The translations under genes and the position numbers were made by a program. 64,000 bases of DNA from Saprospiraceae bacterium (lineage in GTDB: Bacteria; Bacteroidota; Bacteroidia; Chitinophagales; Saprospiraceae), in assembly GCA_013214355.1 (NCBI GenBank), contig JABSSL010000023.1:1-64000 (forward strand). Direction: 5' to 3'. Below, piece after piece: positions 36,002-43,891 of the stretch (the first letter of the stretch is position 1; every line of letters starts with the position of its first letter). The notes under the pieces are model-generated. The model saw only the letters and a program-made list of their open reading frames with translations, was not told where the DNA came from and did no database searches.

Positions 36002-37030
36002 ATGATTTCTTTTCCAAAGATCAATAAAAATTCTGGTACACCCAAGTATATACAAGTGACGGACTTCCTGCTTAAAGGAATCCAAACCCGCTCCATTGTC
36101 AACGGAGAACAGCTGCCTTCTTTGAATATGCTTTGCAATCATTTGGATATTTCTAAGGATACTGCTGAAAAAGCTTATCGCCATCTAAAGGAAAAAGAAT
36201 TGATCAATGCGGTCCCCGGAAAAGGATATTTCATTAAGTCAGTCCGACCGTCTAGTCACCTGCATGTATTCTTACTAGTAAATCAGCTAAGCGAATGCAA
36301 ACGAGAAACTTACGAGCATTTTGCAAGGGCATTAGGACCAGGCGTGAAGATAGATCTACAGGTATATCATAATGACTTTCAGTGCTTCGAAAAGTGCTTG
36401 GAGCAGCTGACGCCTAATTACTCTCACTACGTGATCACCACCCACTTTGATCGCAAGACCTACGCTGATCAATTTCGCTTGCAGCAGTTATTGAATAGCC
36501 TCCCTAAGGATAAACTCATTTTGCTGGATAAGAAGGTGGAGGGGATTAAAGGCGCCTACAATTCTATTTATCAGAATTTTGAAAAGGATATCTATCAAGG
36601 CCTGAAAAGTGCGGCAGACTTATTGGAAAAATATCAGGTGTTGAAGCTTATTTTTCCGGCCTACTCCTATCAAGCACGTGAGATTATCAATGGTTTTCAA
36701 AACTTCTGTCTGGAATTTGGATATCGAGGTAAATTGGTTCCTAAGGTGGCTAAGGATCAGATGGAAAAAGGAGATGTTTACATCTCTCTCTTGGAAGAGG
36801 ATTTAGTCTCTGTGGTGCAAAGAATCAAAACTTCAGAATTTGAGGTTGGTAAAGAGGTAGGCTTGATTTCTTATCATGATAGTCCACTCAAAAGTGTATT
36901 ACTCGATGGCATTACGGTGTTTACCACTGACTTTGCCGCCCTTGGCACCACCGCAGCGGAATTGGTACTAGCTAAGAAGTCGGGGCATTTTGAAAACCCA
37001 TTCCGTTTGATCGTAAGAAACTCCTTGTAA
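36002..37030 (+). CDS. GntR-family regulator with LacI-like ligand-binding domain
   Basis: A 342-residue transcription factor. The winged helix-turn-helix is at 16-75 (QVTDFLLKGIQTRSI, then LPSLNMLCNHLDISKDTAEKAYRHLKEKELI and the wing GKGYFI), and the C-terminal 250 residues look like a periplasmic-binding-protein-type ligand domain (for example LHVFLLVNQLSECKRETYEHFARAL). Regulators with this layout in Bacteroidota often sense a monosaccharide. It is divergent from the ECF sigma gene by 186 bases and may control the uptake locus, but no operator was recognised. Confidence 0.9.
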   Translation: MISFPKINKNSGTPKYIQVTDFLLKGIQTRSIVNGEQLPSLNMLCNHLDISKDTAEKAYRHLKEKELINAVPGKGYFIKSVRPSSHLHVFLLVNQLSECKRETYEHFARALGPGVKIDLQVYHNDFQCFEKCLEQLTPNYSHYVITTHFDRKTYADQFRLQQLLNSLPKDKLILLDKKVEGIKGAYNSIYQNFEKDIYQGLKSAADLLEKYQVLKLIFPAYSYQAREIINGFQNFCLEFGYRGKLVPKVAKDQMEKGDVYISLLEEDLVSVVQRIKTSEFEVGKEVGLISYHDSPLKSVLLDGITVFTTDFAALGTTAAELVLAKKSGHFENPFRLIVRNSL

Positions 37031-37081
37031 ATGAGGTCGTTTGGGTAGATATGATCAGTCTATAGTTGATAAGACTTCGAC

Positions 37082-37121
37082 CCCTATCCGCTGCCAGGCT
37101 TTGGCCTAGCAGCGGATAGGG
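37082..37121. terminator. hairpin between converging genes
   Basis: CCCTATCCGCTG (37082-37093) and CAGCGGATAGGG (37110-37121), with inner pairing of CCAGG and CCTAG-type bases, form a strong stem between the GntR gene and the VWA gene. There is no T-run on either side. Confidence 0.6.
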
Positions 37122-37147
37122 TAGAGCATGGAGAGCTTAATGTATTA

Positions 37148-39028
37148 CTACTCTAACTTACGGACCAGCGTTAAAAACTCTTGTCTGTAGCCAAGCTGGT
37201 CTTTGCCAGTAGCTGTACTGGCTAGCTGCTGAATTTCCGCATAGGACCAATTGGCATAAGAGGAACCTTTTAGCAACAAGCCAAAGCCTGCTACCGAAGC
37301 GGCAAACCTAAAACTTTGTGAAGATTCAGACAGGGGTTTCACCTCCTTAAAAATGGGCATAGACAAAAGTTTACTTTTCTCTTCTTTTGGTGCTTTGAAT
37401 CTTAGGTAGAGCATCCCTAATTCTTTGTTTGCGCTTGCTCTTTTTGTCACCATCTGGCGTTGATAAACGGAAGCTTCTCCAGGAGCCTTCCGAATTGATT
37501 TAGTGTGTAGTTCTAACTCATAAAGAGCGGTGACACTATGCCCCGCACCTAGTTCTCCAGCGTCTTTTTGATCGTTATCAAAATCGGACTTGTCTAGTAA
37601 GCGATTTTCATAGCCAACCAGGCGGTAAGATTTTACCAGCGCGGGATTGAATTCCACTTGAATCTTGACATCCCTGGCAATAGTATATAGGGTGCCGGTC
37701 AAGGATTTCACAAATACCTTTCTCGCCTCGCTTAGGTTATCAATGTAGGCATAATTGCCATCTCCTCGATTGGAAAGTAACTCCAACTTATTGTCTTTTA
37801 AATTCTCCATTCCAAACCCCAAGACACTGAGAAAAACGCCTTGACCTGCCTTCGCACTAATTAATTCTTCTAAATCGCTTTCGCTAGATGAACCAACATT
37901 AAAGTCTCCATCTGTAGCAATGATGACCCGATTATTTCCATCTTTCAGAAAGCTGGCTTGGGCCGTCTCATAGGCCAACTTGATACCTTCTCCGCCCGCT
38001 GTAGATCCCCCCGCCTCCAGGCGGTCCAAGGCACTCAATATGGTATCTTTCTGATCTCCCGAGGTAGGCGGAAGAATAAGCCCGGCAGCCCCCGAGTACA
38101 CGGCAATGCTGACTTGGTCCTGCGGTCGTAATTGTTCTACCAGCAGTCTAAAGGCTTGCTTTACTAAAGGAAGCTTATTGGATGCATTCATAGAGCCAGA
38201 AACATCCAGAAGAAAAACAAGATTATTGGCTGGTGTTTCCTCCAAGGGGATCTCCTCTCCTTGAATGCCTATGTGGAGTAATTTGCGGTTTTCGTTCCAC
38301 GGGCAATCGGAAACCTCCATGATGGTATTAAAGGGATCTTTTCCAGTAGGCCTTGGGTAGGCATAATCAAAGTAGTTGATCATTTCTTCAATCCGGATAC
38401 TCCCCTTAGGAGGCTTATTCCCATTATTCAAGAATCTTCGGACGTTGCTGTAGGAGGCGTGATCGACATCGATAGAGAAGGTGGAAAAGGGTGCATCCCA
38501 AGGAGTTTGAGGGGATTGTTCCTCGGTGGCTCGGTATTCTTCTGTATTGTAAGGTTGCTGAGTCAATGGAACTCCTTGCTCAATTGGATCTGGGTAGATG
38601 CTTGCTGGGTTGAGATCATGTATATAGGACTGTGGGTTCCCTTTATTGCTAAGTCTTGATGGAATACCGGTGGCCACTATTGTCAGGTTTTCCTCGTAGG
38701 CAGTGGGGTCAAAGGAGACGATGGTGTCAAAACCAATATTTAAAGGCTTTAGCTTGATGTTCAGACTGGTGTCTCCTAGGATTTCAATGGAGAAACGCTC
38801 GTAGTTGGGATGGGATACAACAATTCCCTTTTCCCCTGCGAATAACTCCAATGTAAAGGAACCATCAGTTTCAGTTAAGGTGCCCTGCTGTGTCTCATGA
38901 ATGAGAATGTGTGCAGAAACCAGTGGCGCATTGGTGCGCTGATCGGAAACGGTGCCCTTGACGATAGCTTGACTTACACTACTATGGCAATACCATAGCA
39001 GTATTAGCAGCATGCAATACTTTTTCAT
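37148..39028 (-). CDS. VWA-domain (YfbK-like) protein with CarboxypepD_reg head
   Basis: A 626-residue secreted protein. A signal peptide (about 1-20) is followed by a carboxypeptidase-regulatory-like beta domain (AIVKGTVSDQRTNAPLVSAHI), a conserved segment FSTFSIDVDHASYSNVRRFL (about 182-201), a von Willebrand A domain with the metal site DVSGSM (about 274-279) and SGDQKDTILSALDRLEAGGSTAGGEG-type residues, and a DUF3520 C-terminus. This is the YfbK group. Family members are anchored or exported and their ligands are mostly unknown. The gene is alone on its strand between the GntR gene and the S1/P1 nuclease. Confidence 0.92.
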   Translation of the reverse strand: MKKYCMLLILLWYCHSSVSQAIVKGTVSDQRTNAPLVSAHILIHETQQGTLTETDGSFTLELFAGEKGIVVSHPNYERFSIEILGDTSLNIKLKPLNIGFDTIVSFDPTAYEENLTIVATGIPSRLSNKGNPQSYIHDLNPASIYPDPIEQGVPLTQQPYNTEEYRATEEQSPQTPWDAPFSTFSIDVDHASYSNVRRFLNNGNKPPKGSIRIEEMINYFDYAYPRPTGKDPFNTIMEVSDCPWNENRKLLHIGIQGEEIPLEETPANNLVFLLDVSGSMNASNKLPLVKQAFRLLVEQLRPQDQVSIAVYSGAAGLILPPTSGDQKDTILSALDRLEAGGSTAGGEGIKLAYETAQASFLKDGNNRVIIATDGDFNVGSSSESDLEELISAKAGQGVFLSVLGFGMENLKDNKLELLSNRGDGNYAYIDNLSEARKVFVKSLTGTLYTIARDVKIQVEFNPALVKSYRLVGYENRLLDKSDFDNDQKDAGELGAGHSVTALYELELHTKSIRKAPGEASVYQRQMVTKRASANKELGMLYLRFKAPKEEKSKLLSMPIFKEVKPLSESSQSFRFAASVAGFGLLLKGSSYANWSYAEIQQLASTATGKDQLGYRQEFLTLVRKLE

Positions 39029-39296
39029 AAAGGTTAGTTTTAACAGATTCTGTAAAAGGAAAGGACGAAGAATGCTTTGAGTGAACGGGAGTAGTTTGCG
39101 CGTTTACCGGTCTGATAAACCGGGTTTACAGATTTGTTGTTGAGAGCAGATATTCTTGCCTTTCCAAGCTAGTATATCATTCTAACGTAAAATGACGGAA
39201 AAGAAACACACCGTAGCCTTTTTTATGAAAATCCCTGGTATCCAGCTTCCCCTTCCTCATAATATCCGTAATTTTCGGCCTGCTAAAAATATTGTC

Positions 39297-40208
39297 ATGC
39301 TAAAGAAAACTACTCTTACTATAGCGGCGATCCTCATTAGTTTAAACCTCAAGGCCTGGTGGGATCCGGGGCATCTAGTAGTGGCTATGATTGCCTATCT
39401 GCAACTGGATGAACAAGCCAAGGAGGAGGTCGATGAATTGGTTAAAGTGCTACAGCGGGACTATCCCTATGTCAATCATTTTGCGGCTACCGGACCCTGG
39501 CCAGATGATCTTAAGGCAGAAGGCGTCCGTACCTTTGATACTTGGCATTACACCAACCTTCCTTACAATACCTCCGGAGTCGCCCTTAATCCGAATCCAA
39601 TGGTCAATGTGGTTTGGGCCATCAATCAGATGGAAGATGTCCTTTTATCCCCCAAGGCCCGCCCAGTAGACAAGGCTCGACATTTGGCCTTTCTGGTGCA
39701 CTTTGTGGGAGATATTCATCAGCCGTTACACTCTACAAGTGTGCACAATAACGATTTACCTGGGGGTAATTTAGGAGGTAACATCTATCCCTTGGATAGT
39801 CAGAGATGGCGTAACCTTCATGCCTTATGGGACTCCGGCTGTGGATACTTGGCCAACTATAATAATATTAATCCCTATGGCTCGCCAAAGGAAGCCTTGA
39901 CAAAGGAGGAAATCGATCGCTTGTGGAAACTAGCGGAGGAGATTATTGCCCTAGCACCAAAGGAGGAGATTGTCGGTCTAGAATTAATGGACCCAGATTT
40001 TTGGGCATTGGAAAGTCATAAACTGGCGATTAAGTACGGTTATCAAGGGGTGAATGAGATTGATGAGAATGGTCGTGAGATATGGCTAAAGCCTAATATG
40101 GCTCCTTCTAGGTTGTACTTGAAAAACGGACAAGAAGTAGTTGTGAAGCGCCTGGCAACAGCCGGTTATCGCTTAGGCGCGATGCTAAATTCAGCTTTCG
40201 GAGAGTAG
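39297..40208 (+). CDS. S1/P1-type nuclease
   Basis: A 303-residue secreted zinc nuclease that cuts single-stranded nucleic acid and removes 3'-phosphate groups. The ATG at 39297 is chosen because it leaves a signal peptide of 20 residues (MLKKTTLTIAAILISLNLKA) and so places Trp21 at the mature N-terminus, where the family uses the amino group and W-x4-H to bind zinc. Other visible ligands are in DTWHYTNLPY and the motif HFVGDIHQPLHS, with PGGNLGGN downstream. It overlaps the end of the converging gene by 18 bases. It would act in the periplasm or outside the cell, where it supplies nucleosides or phosphate. Confidence 0.92.
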   Translation: MLKKTTLTIAAILISLNLKAWWDPGHLVVAMIAYLQLDEQAKEEVDELVKVLQRDYPYVNHFAATGPWPDDLKAEGVRTFDTWHYTNLPYNTSGVALNPNPMVNVVWAINQMEDVLLSPKARPVDKARHLAFLVHFVGDIHQPLHSTSVHNNDLPGGNLGGNIYPLDSQRWRNLHALWDSGCGYLANYNNINPYGSPKEALTKEEIDRLWKLAEEIIALAPKEEIVGLELMDPDFWALESHKLAIKYGYQGVNEIDENGREIWLKPNMAPSRLYLKNGQEVVVKRLATAGYRLGAMLNSAFGE

Positions 40209-41339
40209 CCTGGGATCGATGCCTTTTTGGAAATCTTCGTAGAAATGGTCAAGATAATCGGCCGTTTTAAAATTGGACATGATATAGTGATATTCCTTGG
40301 CACTTTGTGTTTCCTCTGGAGTAGGTTCAATTCGATTTGTTTGCAGCGAACGCCTTGCGTATTGCCTGGCGTTTTCACCGGATACAAAGAAATGAGCTAC
40401 CAGGCCGAGGTAATTGTTCATCGTCAAATAGTCGATATTGTCTCTGTCCATAATCTCTGCTAGTACATTGGTGGCAATCTGGTATTGGCCTTGTCTCAAG
40501 GCTAAGCGACCAATGTCAAACAATTTATCTGAGGAACGAGGAATTAGGGTGATTACGTTCAAGACCAAAGGCATCATATCCGCATAATCACGTTTCAAGG
40601 CAGCCAGAGCGATCTTTGTGGTACAGTCCTTGATTTTGCGGGTTTCATTGCCATAGAAAACCTCATTTTCTGGGGTATTGTAATCACTTAACTTCATCAG
40701 GATACCCTTGTAAATCGTCAGTACTTCAATCATATTATTCTTGCTGCCGGGCTCTACGGAGTTAGTCACAGCATTACATAAGGTATCGATGATGGAAATT
40801 AAGCCATCGCTATCAAAGTCGCTATTTCTCAAGTCCATCACGCACATCAGAATCTCTTCCAAAGCTTCAATAACATTGCGGGTTTCCGCTCCCCCCTTCG
40901 AATAAATACCCATGTATTGTAGATCTTCAAAGAAAGCGGGATCTAATTGTTCCGTCTTTTTGATGCCTTTAAGGAGTTTTACTTTAATCATTTGCACAAT
41001 CCTCGCCCGGTAGCCCTGGGATTTGAACATATTAAAGAACAAGAAACCCAAGGTGGAACAAAGTAGGAGCCCAAATAATACCGTAACAATATCGCTGTTC
41101 TTGGCACCTAGGTCGATCCCCTCATGAATGTTAGAGATGTAGGATACTGCTACGATGGCTACTAGAATCACGGCCAAGAAACAGATTTGTACAATGATAT
41201 TTTCGTTGTAGTTTTTTTTGCTCATCCGACGGAGGTCGTCGGGCATAAAGATCTGATTAACCAATATGGGGAGCCCCAGTAGGAATACAAAGACGGTGAC
41301 CGAGATTTCGACGATGAGATTGATGTAATCGTTTTCCAT
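40191..41339 (-). CDS. membrane protein of a signalling operon
   Basis: A 382-residue protein with three membrane segments near the N-terminus (LIVEISVTVFVFLLGLPILV, QICFLAVILVAIVAVSYIS and VTVLFGLLLCSTLGFLFF) and a helical cytosolic domain of about 260 residues. The soluble part contains tandem helical pairs that look like TPR or HEAT-type repeats (for example KLFDIGRLALRQGQYQIATNVLAEIMDRD), fit for protein binding. It begins 11 bases after the receiver-domain gene and is the last gene of the unit. No family was recognised; it is a good candidate for the output of the signalling pair. Confidence 0.7.
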   Translation of the reverse strand: MENDYINLIVEISVTVFVFLLGLPILVNQIFMPDDLRRMSKKNYNENIIVQICFLAVILVAIVAVSYISNIHEGIDLGAKNSDIVTVLFGLLLCSTLGFLFFNMFKSQGYRARIVQMIKVKLLKGIKKTEQLDPAFFEDLQYMGIYSKGGAETRNVIEALEEILMCVMDLRNSDFDSDGLISIIDTLCNAVTNSVEPGSKNNMIEVLTIYKGILMKLSDYNTPENEVFYGNETRKIKDCTTKIALAALKRDYADMMPLVLNVITLIPRSSDKLFDIGRLALRQGQYQIATNVLAEIMDRDNIDYLTMNNYLGLVAHFFVSGENARQYARRSLQTNRIEPTPEETQSAKEYHYIMSNFKTADYLDHFYEDFQKGIDPRLLSES

Positions 41340-41350
41340 ACAAAAGGCTT

Positions 41351-41851
41351 TTAGGAAGACGATATGCCATTTTCCTGACTTACTTTTTTGATGAAATCCA
41401 ATAGCGCCGTATGAGGCATGATGGCATTTTTACGCTGGTACTGGATGCTAGTCAGCTTCAGTTTTCCTAAATCAGCTTTGAGCTCATCATGGCGTTCCAC
41501 CGTGAAGATGCCATAGCGATCAGGGCTAAGGTTTTGATTCACCTTCAGGGTAGGCTGCTGTTCATTTTCATCAAATATGCAACGGAGTAGTTCCAAGCCT
41601 AATCGGCTAGAGTTTACATTATTGCTTCTGCGTAGGGATTCGTGCTTAGTGCGCCAAGCTGGATCTTTACCTGGTGGAATCCGGATGTCTACAATGATTA
41701 CATCATATCCTCTCTGATTGAGATAGTAGAAGGCTTCCGAAGCATTTGTAGCAATATCAAGATTGAATTGCCCATCTATGTAGACAGGACTTGTCAAATG
41801 GTATAAATCGTTGTCTGCGTTGTCTTCTATCCAAAGTACTTTTGCCGTCAT
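41351..41851 (-). CDS. stand-alone receiver-domain protein
   Basis: A 166-residue protein with one response-regulator receiver fold and no DNA-binding domain. The acidic pair is in LWIEDNADND (Glu9, Asp10), the phosphorylated aspartate is Asp55 in VIIVDIRIPP, and the late strand/lysine region is SIQYQRKNAIMPHTALLDFIKKV. Between strand 3 and strand 4 there is an extra 20-30 residue insert (GKDPAWRTKHESLRRSNNV and the next residues), not found in common CheY-like proteins. It overlaps the kinase gene by 4 bases (ATGA), so translation is coupled, and the membrane protein follows after 11 bases. It may pass a phosphoryl group or bind the membrane protein. Confidence 0.85.
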   Translation of the reverse strand: MTAKVLWIEDNADNDLYHLTSPVYIDGQFNLDIATNASEAFYYLNQRGYDVIIVDIRIPPGKDPAWRTKHESLRRSNNVNSSRLGLELLRCIFDENEQQPTLKVNQNLSPDRYGIFTVERHDELKADLGKLKLTSIQYQRKNAIMPHTALLDFIKKVSQENGISSS

Positions 41852-43698
41852 AAAGAGGGTTTGGTTCGAGCTAATTTCAAGTTTACTCTAGTGATGAAAG
41901 GGTTGGAATAATCATCCTTGGCATTGCCTAAGGAAGGCTGGCTGCTAATGATCATATCTCCCTTGTGTTTTTCAATTACTTTCAAGCTGTCATATAGCCC
42001 CAGGCCAGTACCTGGGCGACGGCGGTCGCTGGAATTGATTCCGCGATAGCCGACCTTGTAAATAAGACCTTGCTGGATTTCTTCCTCGGTGATTGGGACA
42101 CCCCAATTTTCGATTTGAATATACACCCAGTCCCGGTCAACTTTGCCATCTACAGCCACAAAAGCAATGGCGGGTGGCCTGCGCTCCCAGCTATATTTAA
42201 TGGCATTGTGCAAAATATTAAGTAATGCACGTACTAGGTCATTTTCAAAGCCGTCAATGCGTACATCTCGGAGCTCTCGTAGGTTAGCTCTCAACTCGAT
42301 ATTACGCTTGGTGGCATACTCTCCCATATTCTTCACCACGCCAATCATAATATCATAAATATCAAGCGCTTCCAACTGTTCCGCCTGCTTGACACGAGTC
42401 AAAATATAGCTGCGAAGGTTGTTGACGACCGTCTCCATCTCCAACACTGTTTCCACTCCTCTTGAAAGGGTGACTAAGCTACAAAGCTTTAGTATGGAAG
42501 TCAACAATTGTCGGATTTCTTTTAATAGCTCTTTGGGGAAATGTCCTCTATCAATTTCGTTAATATCCTCTCGAATCTTGATTGATCCGTCCCTAACAAT
42601 AGCTAAGTGTTGGACATTGAGTTGCGCGCCAATATCTCGAGCAATGAGCGATAAAATACGCTGTATTTGGTGCACCTGCTGTTCCTTGAAATAGTTTACC
42701 TCCTCGTTTTTAGCCCAGAATCTATCAAAGGCCTTTAGCAGCACTCCGATCTGTTGTTGCAGCAGTATGCTAACTTTCTCCTCGTCAAGCTGTCGTGTTT
42801 GTGGATTCTTTTCCTCCTTGGCGATGAAGGAGCGAATGACCGCATCCATGGTGTGTTTGGAGTGAATTAAAGTAGAGGAATAGGAATGTAATACCTTACC
42901 AAAATCAGTAGTCAGTTCATTGAGCTGCTGCTTGGTCTCCCAATAATCGGTGACATCTCTTTCCGCTCCAACTCGCCCAATGATATTGCCTTCTCGATCC
43001 TTTAGTAGGTTTATATGTACCTCTAGTTTTCTTTCTTCCCCTTTTTGATCTCTAATATTCACAATGTAATCCACCAAAAATTGACCGCGTTCATAGGTCT
43101 CAACCAACTCTTTCTCAAACTGCTCATACTCTTCGACGGAAGGGTGAAAATCCCTTACATCTCTACCTATTACTTCTACTGGATTGTCAAAGCCTAAGTG
43201 TTTGGCAAAGTGGTCATTGCAATACACCAGCTCGTGATCTCCTTGGCTATTTATCCGAACCTTATATAGGCCTATAGGCACATCTTTAAACAATCGGTTA
43301 TAGCGATCCCCTTTGGAAATAGCAATCATGATGCAAAGTATCCCCACAATCTCATCTCCCGTTTCGTTCCAGATGGCTTTACTATGATCCCTAACGTGTC
43401 GTATCTCTCCGTTTATTTCTAAATCGAGTGTAGTGTTACGGAGCCACTTATCCTTGGGAAGATCATGCAGCTCTCGAATATGGTAATCTCTCTCGTCTAG
43501 ATATACATAATAATCGCAGAGATTGGTAGTAGAAGATCCCTCATCAGGTAGCCCGAAAAGCAATCGACACTCTTCATTGTATTGAAGAAACTGTCCGTCC
43601 AAGGTAGTAAGAAAGACAGCGAAAGGTAGATCTTCGTAGCGCTGATATTCGGAGGCTGTCAGCTGTATGATATGTTGAAAGGAACTGTCGCTAGGCAT
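41848..43698 (-). CDS. PAS-domain histidine kinase with atypical dimerisation region
   Basis: A 616-residue cytosolic kinase. Residues 1-115 and 125-250 are two PAS domains (LPFAVFLTTLDGQFLQYNEECRLLFGL; LGFDNPVEVIGRDVRDFHPS). A PAC-type segment follows. The C-terminal ATPase domain has the N box NILHNAIKYS, the G1-like box IENWGVPIT and the G2 box GTGLGLYDS. A helical region lies between (about 260-440), but the usual H-E/D-x-x-x phospho-histidine box is not visible; the only histidines in it sit in LHSYSSTLIHSKHTMD and in KEQQVHQIQRILS. It may be phosphorylated elsewhere, act as a pseudo-kinase, or use an unusual box. A start at 43740 (14 codons upstream) is possible. The receiver gene overlaps its stop codon by 4 bases. 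Confidence 0.87.
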   Translation of the reverse strand: MPSDSSFQHIIQLTASEYQRYEDLPFAVFLTTLDGQFLQYNEECRLLFGLPDEGSSTTNLCDYYVYLDERDYHIRELHDLPKDKWLRNTTLDLEINGEIRHVRDHSKAIWNETGDEIVGILCIMIAISKGDRYNRLFKDVPIGLYKVRINSQGDHELVYCNDHFAKHLGFDNPVEVIGRDVRDFHPSVEEYEQFEKELVETYERGQFLVDYIVNIRDQKGEERKLEVHINLLKDREGNIIGRVGAERDVTDYWETKQQLNELTTDFGKVLHSYSSTLIHSKHTMDAVIRSFIAKEEKNPQTRQLDEEKVSILLQQQIGVLLKAFDRFWAKNEEVNYFKEQQVHQIQRILSLIARDIGAQLNVQHLAIVRDGSIKIREDINEIDRGHFPKELLKEIRQLLTSILKLCSLVTLSRGVETVLEMETVVNNLRSYILTRVKQAEQLEALDIYDIMIGVVKNMGEYATKRNIELRANLRELRDVRIDGFENDLVRALLNILHNAIKYSWERRPPAIAFVAVDGKVDRDWVYIQIENWGVPITEEEIQQGLIYKVGYRGINSSDRRRPGTGLGLYDSLKVIEKHKGDMIISSQPSLGNAKDDYSNPFITRVNLKLARTKPSL

Positions 43699-43891
43699 TT
43701 TGGGTGGATTGTAGCAGGAAGTTAAAAAAAAATGTCCCAAGGATTGCTATCCATTTGTTAAATCGTTCAGAACTTTTGCTATAACCCCCAAGACCTACGC
43801 TGAACCGAGAGATATTATTTAAATTAAGGCCAGATTTAGAGGATGTATGCTCTGGCCCTAAAACTCATCAGAGCAGTAAAAAATAAAAACG

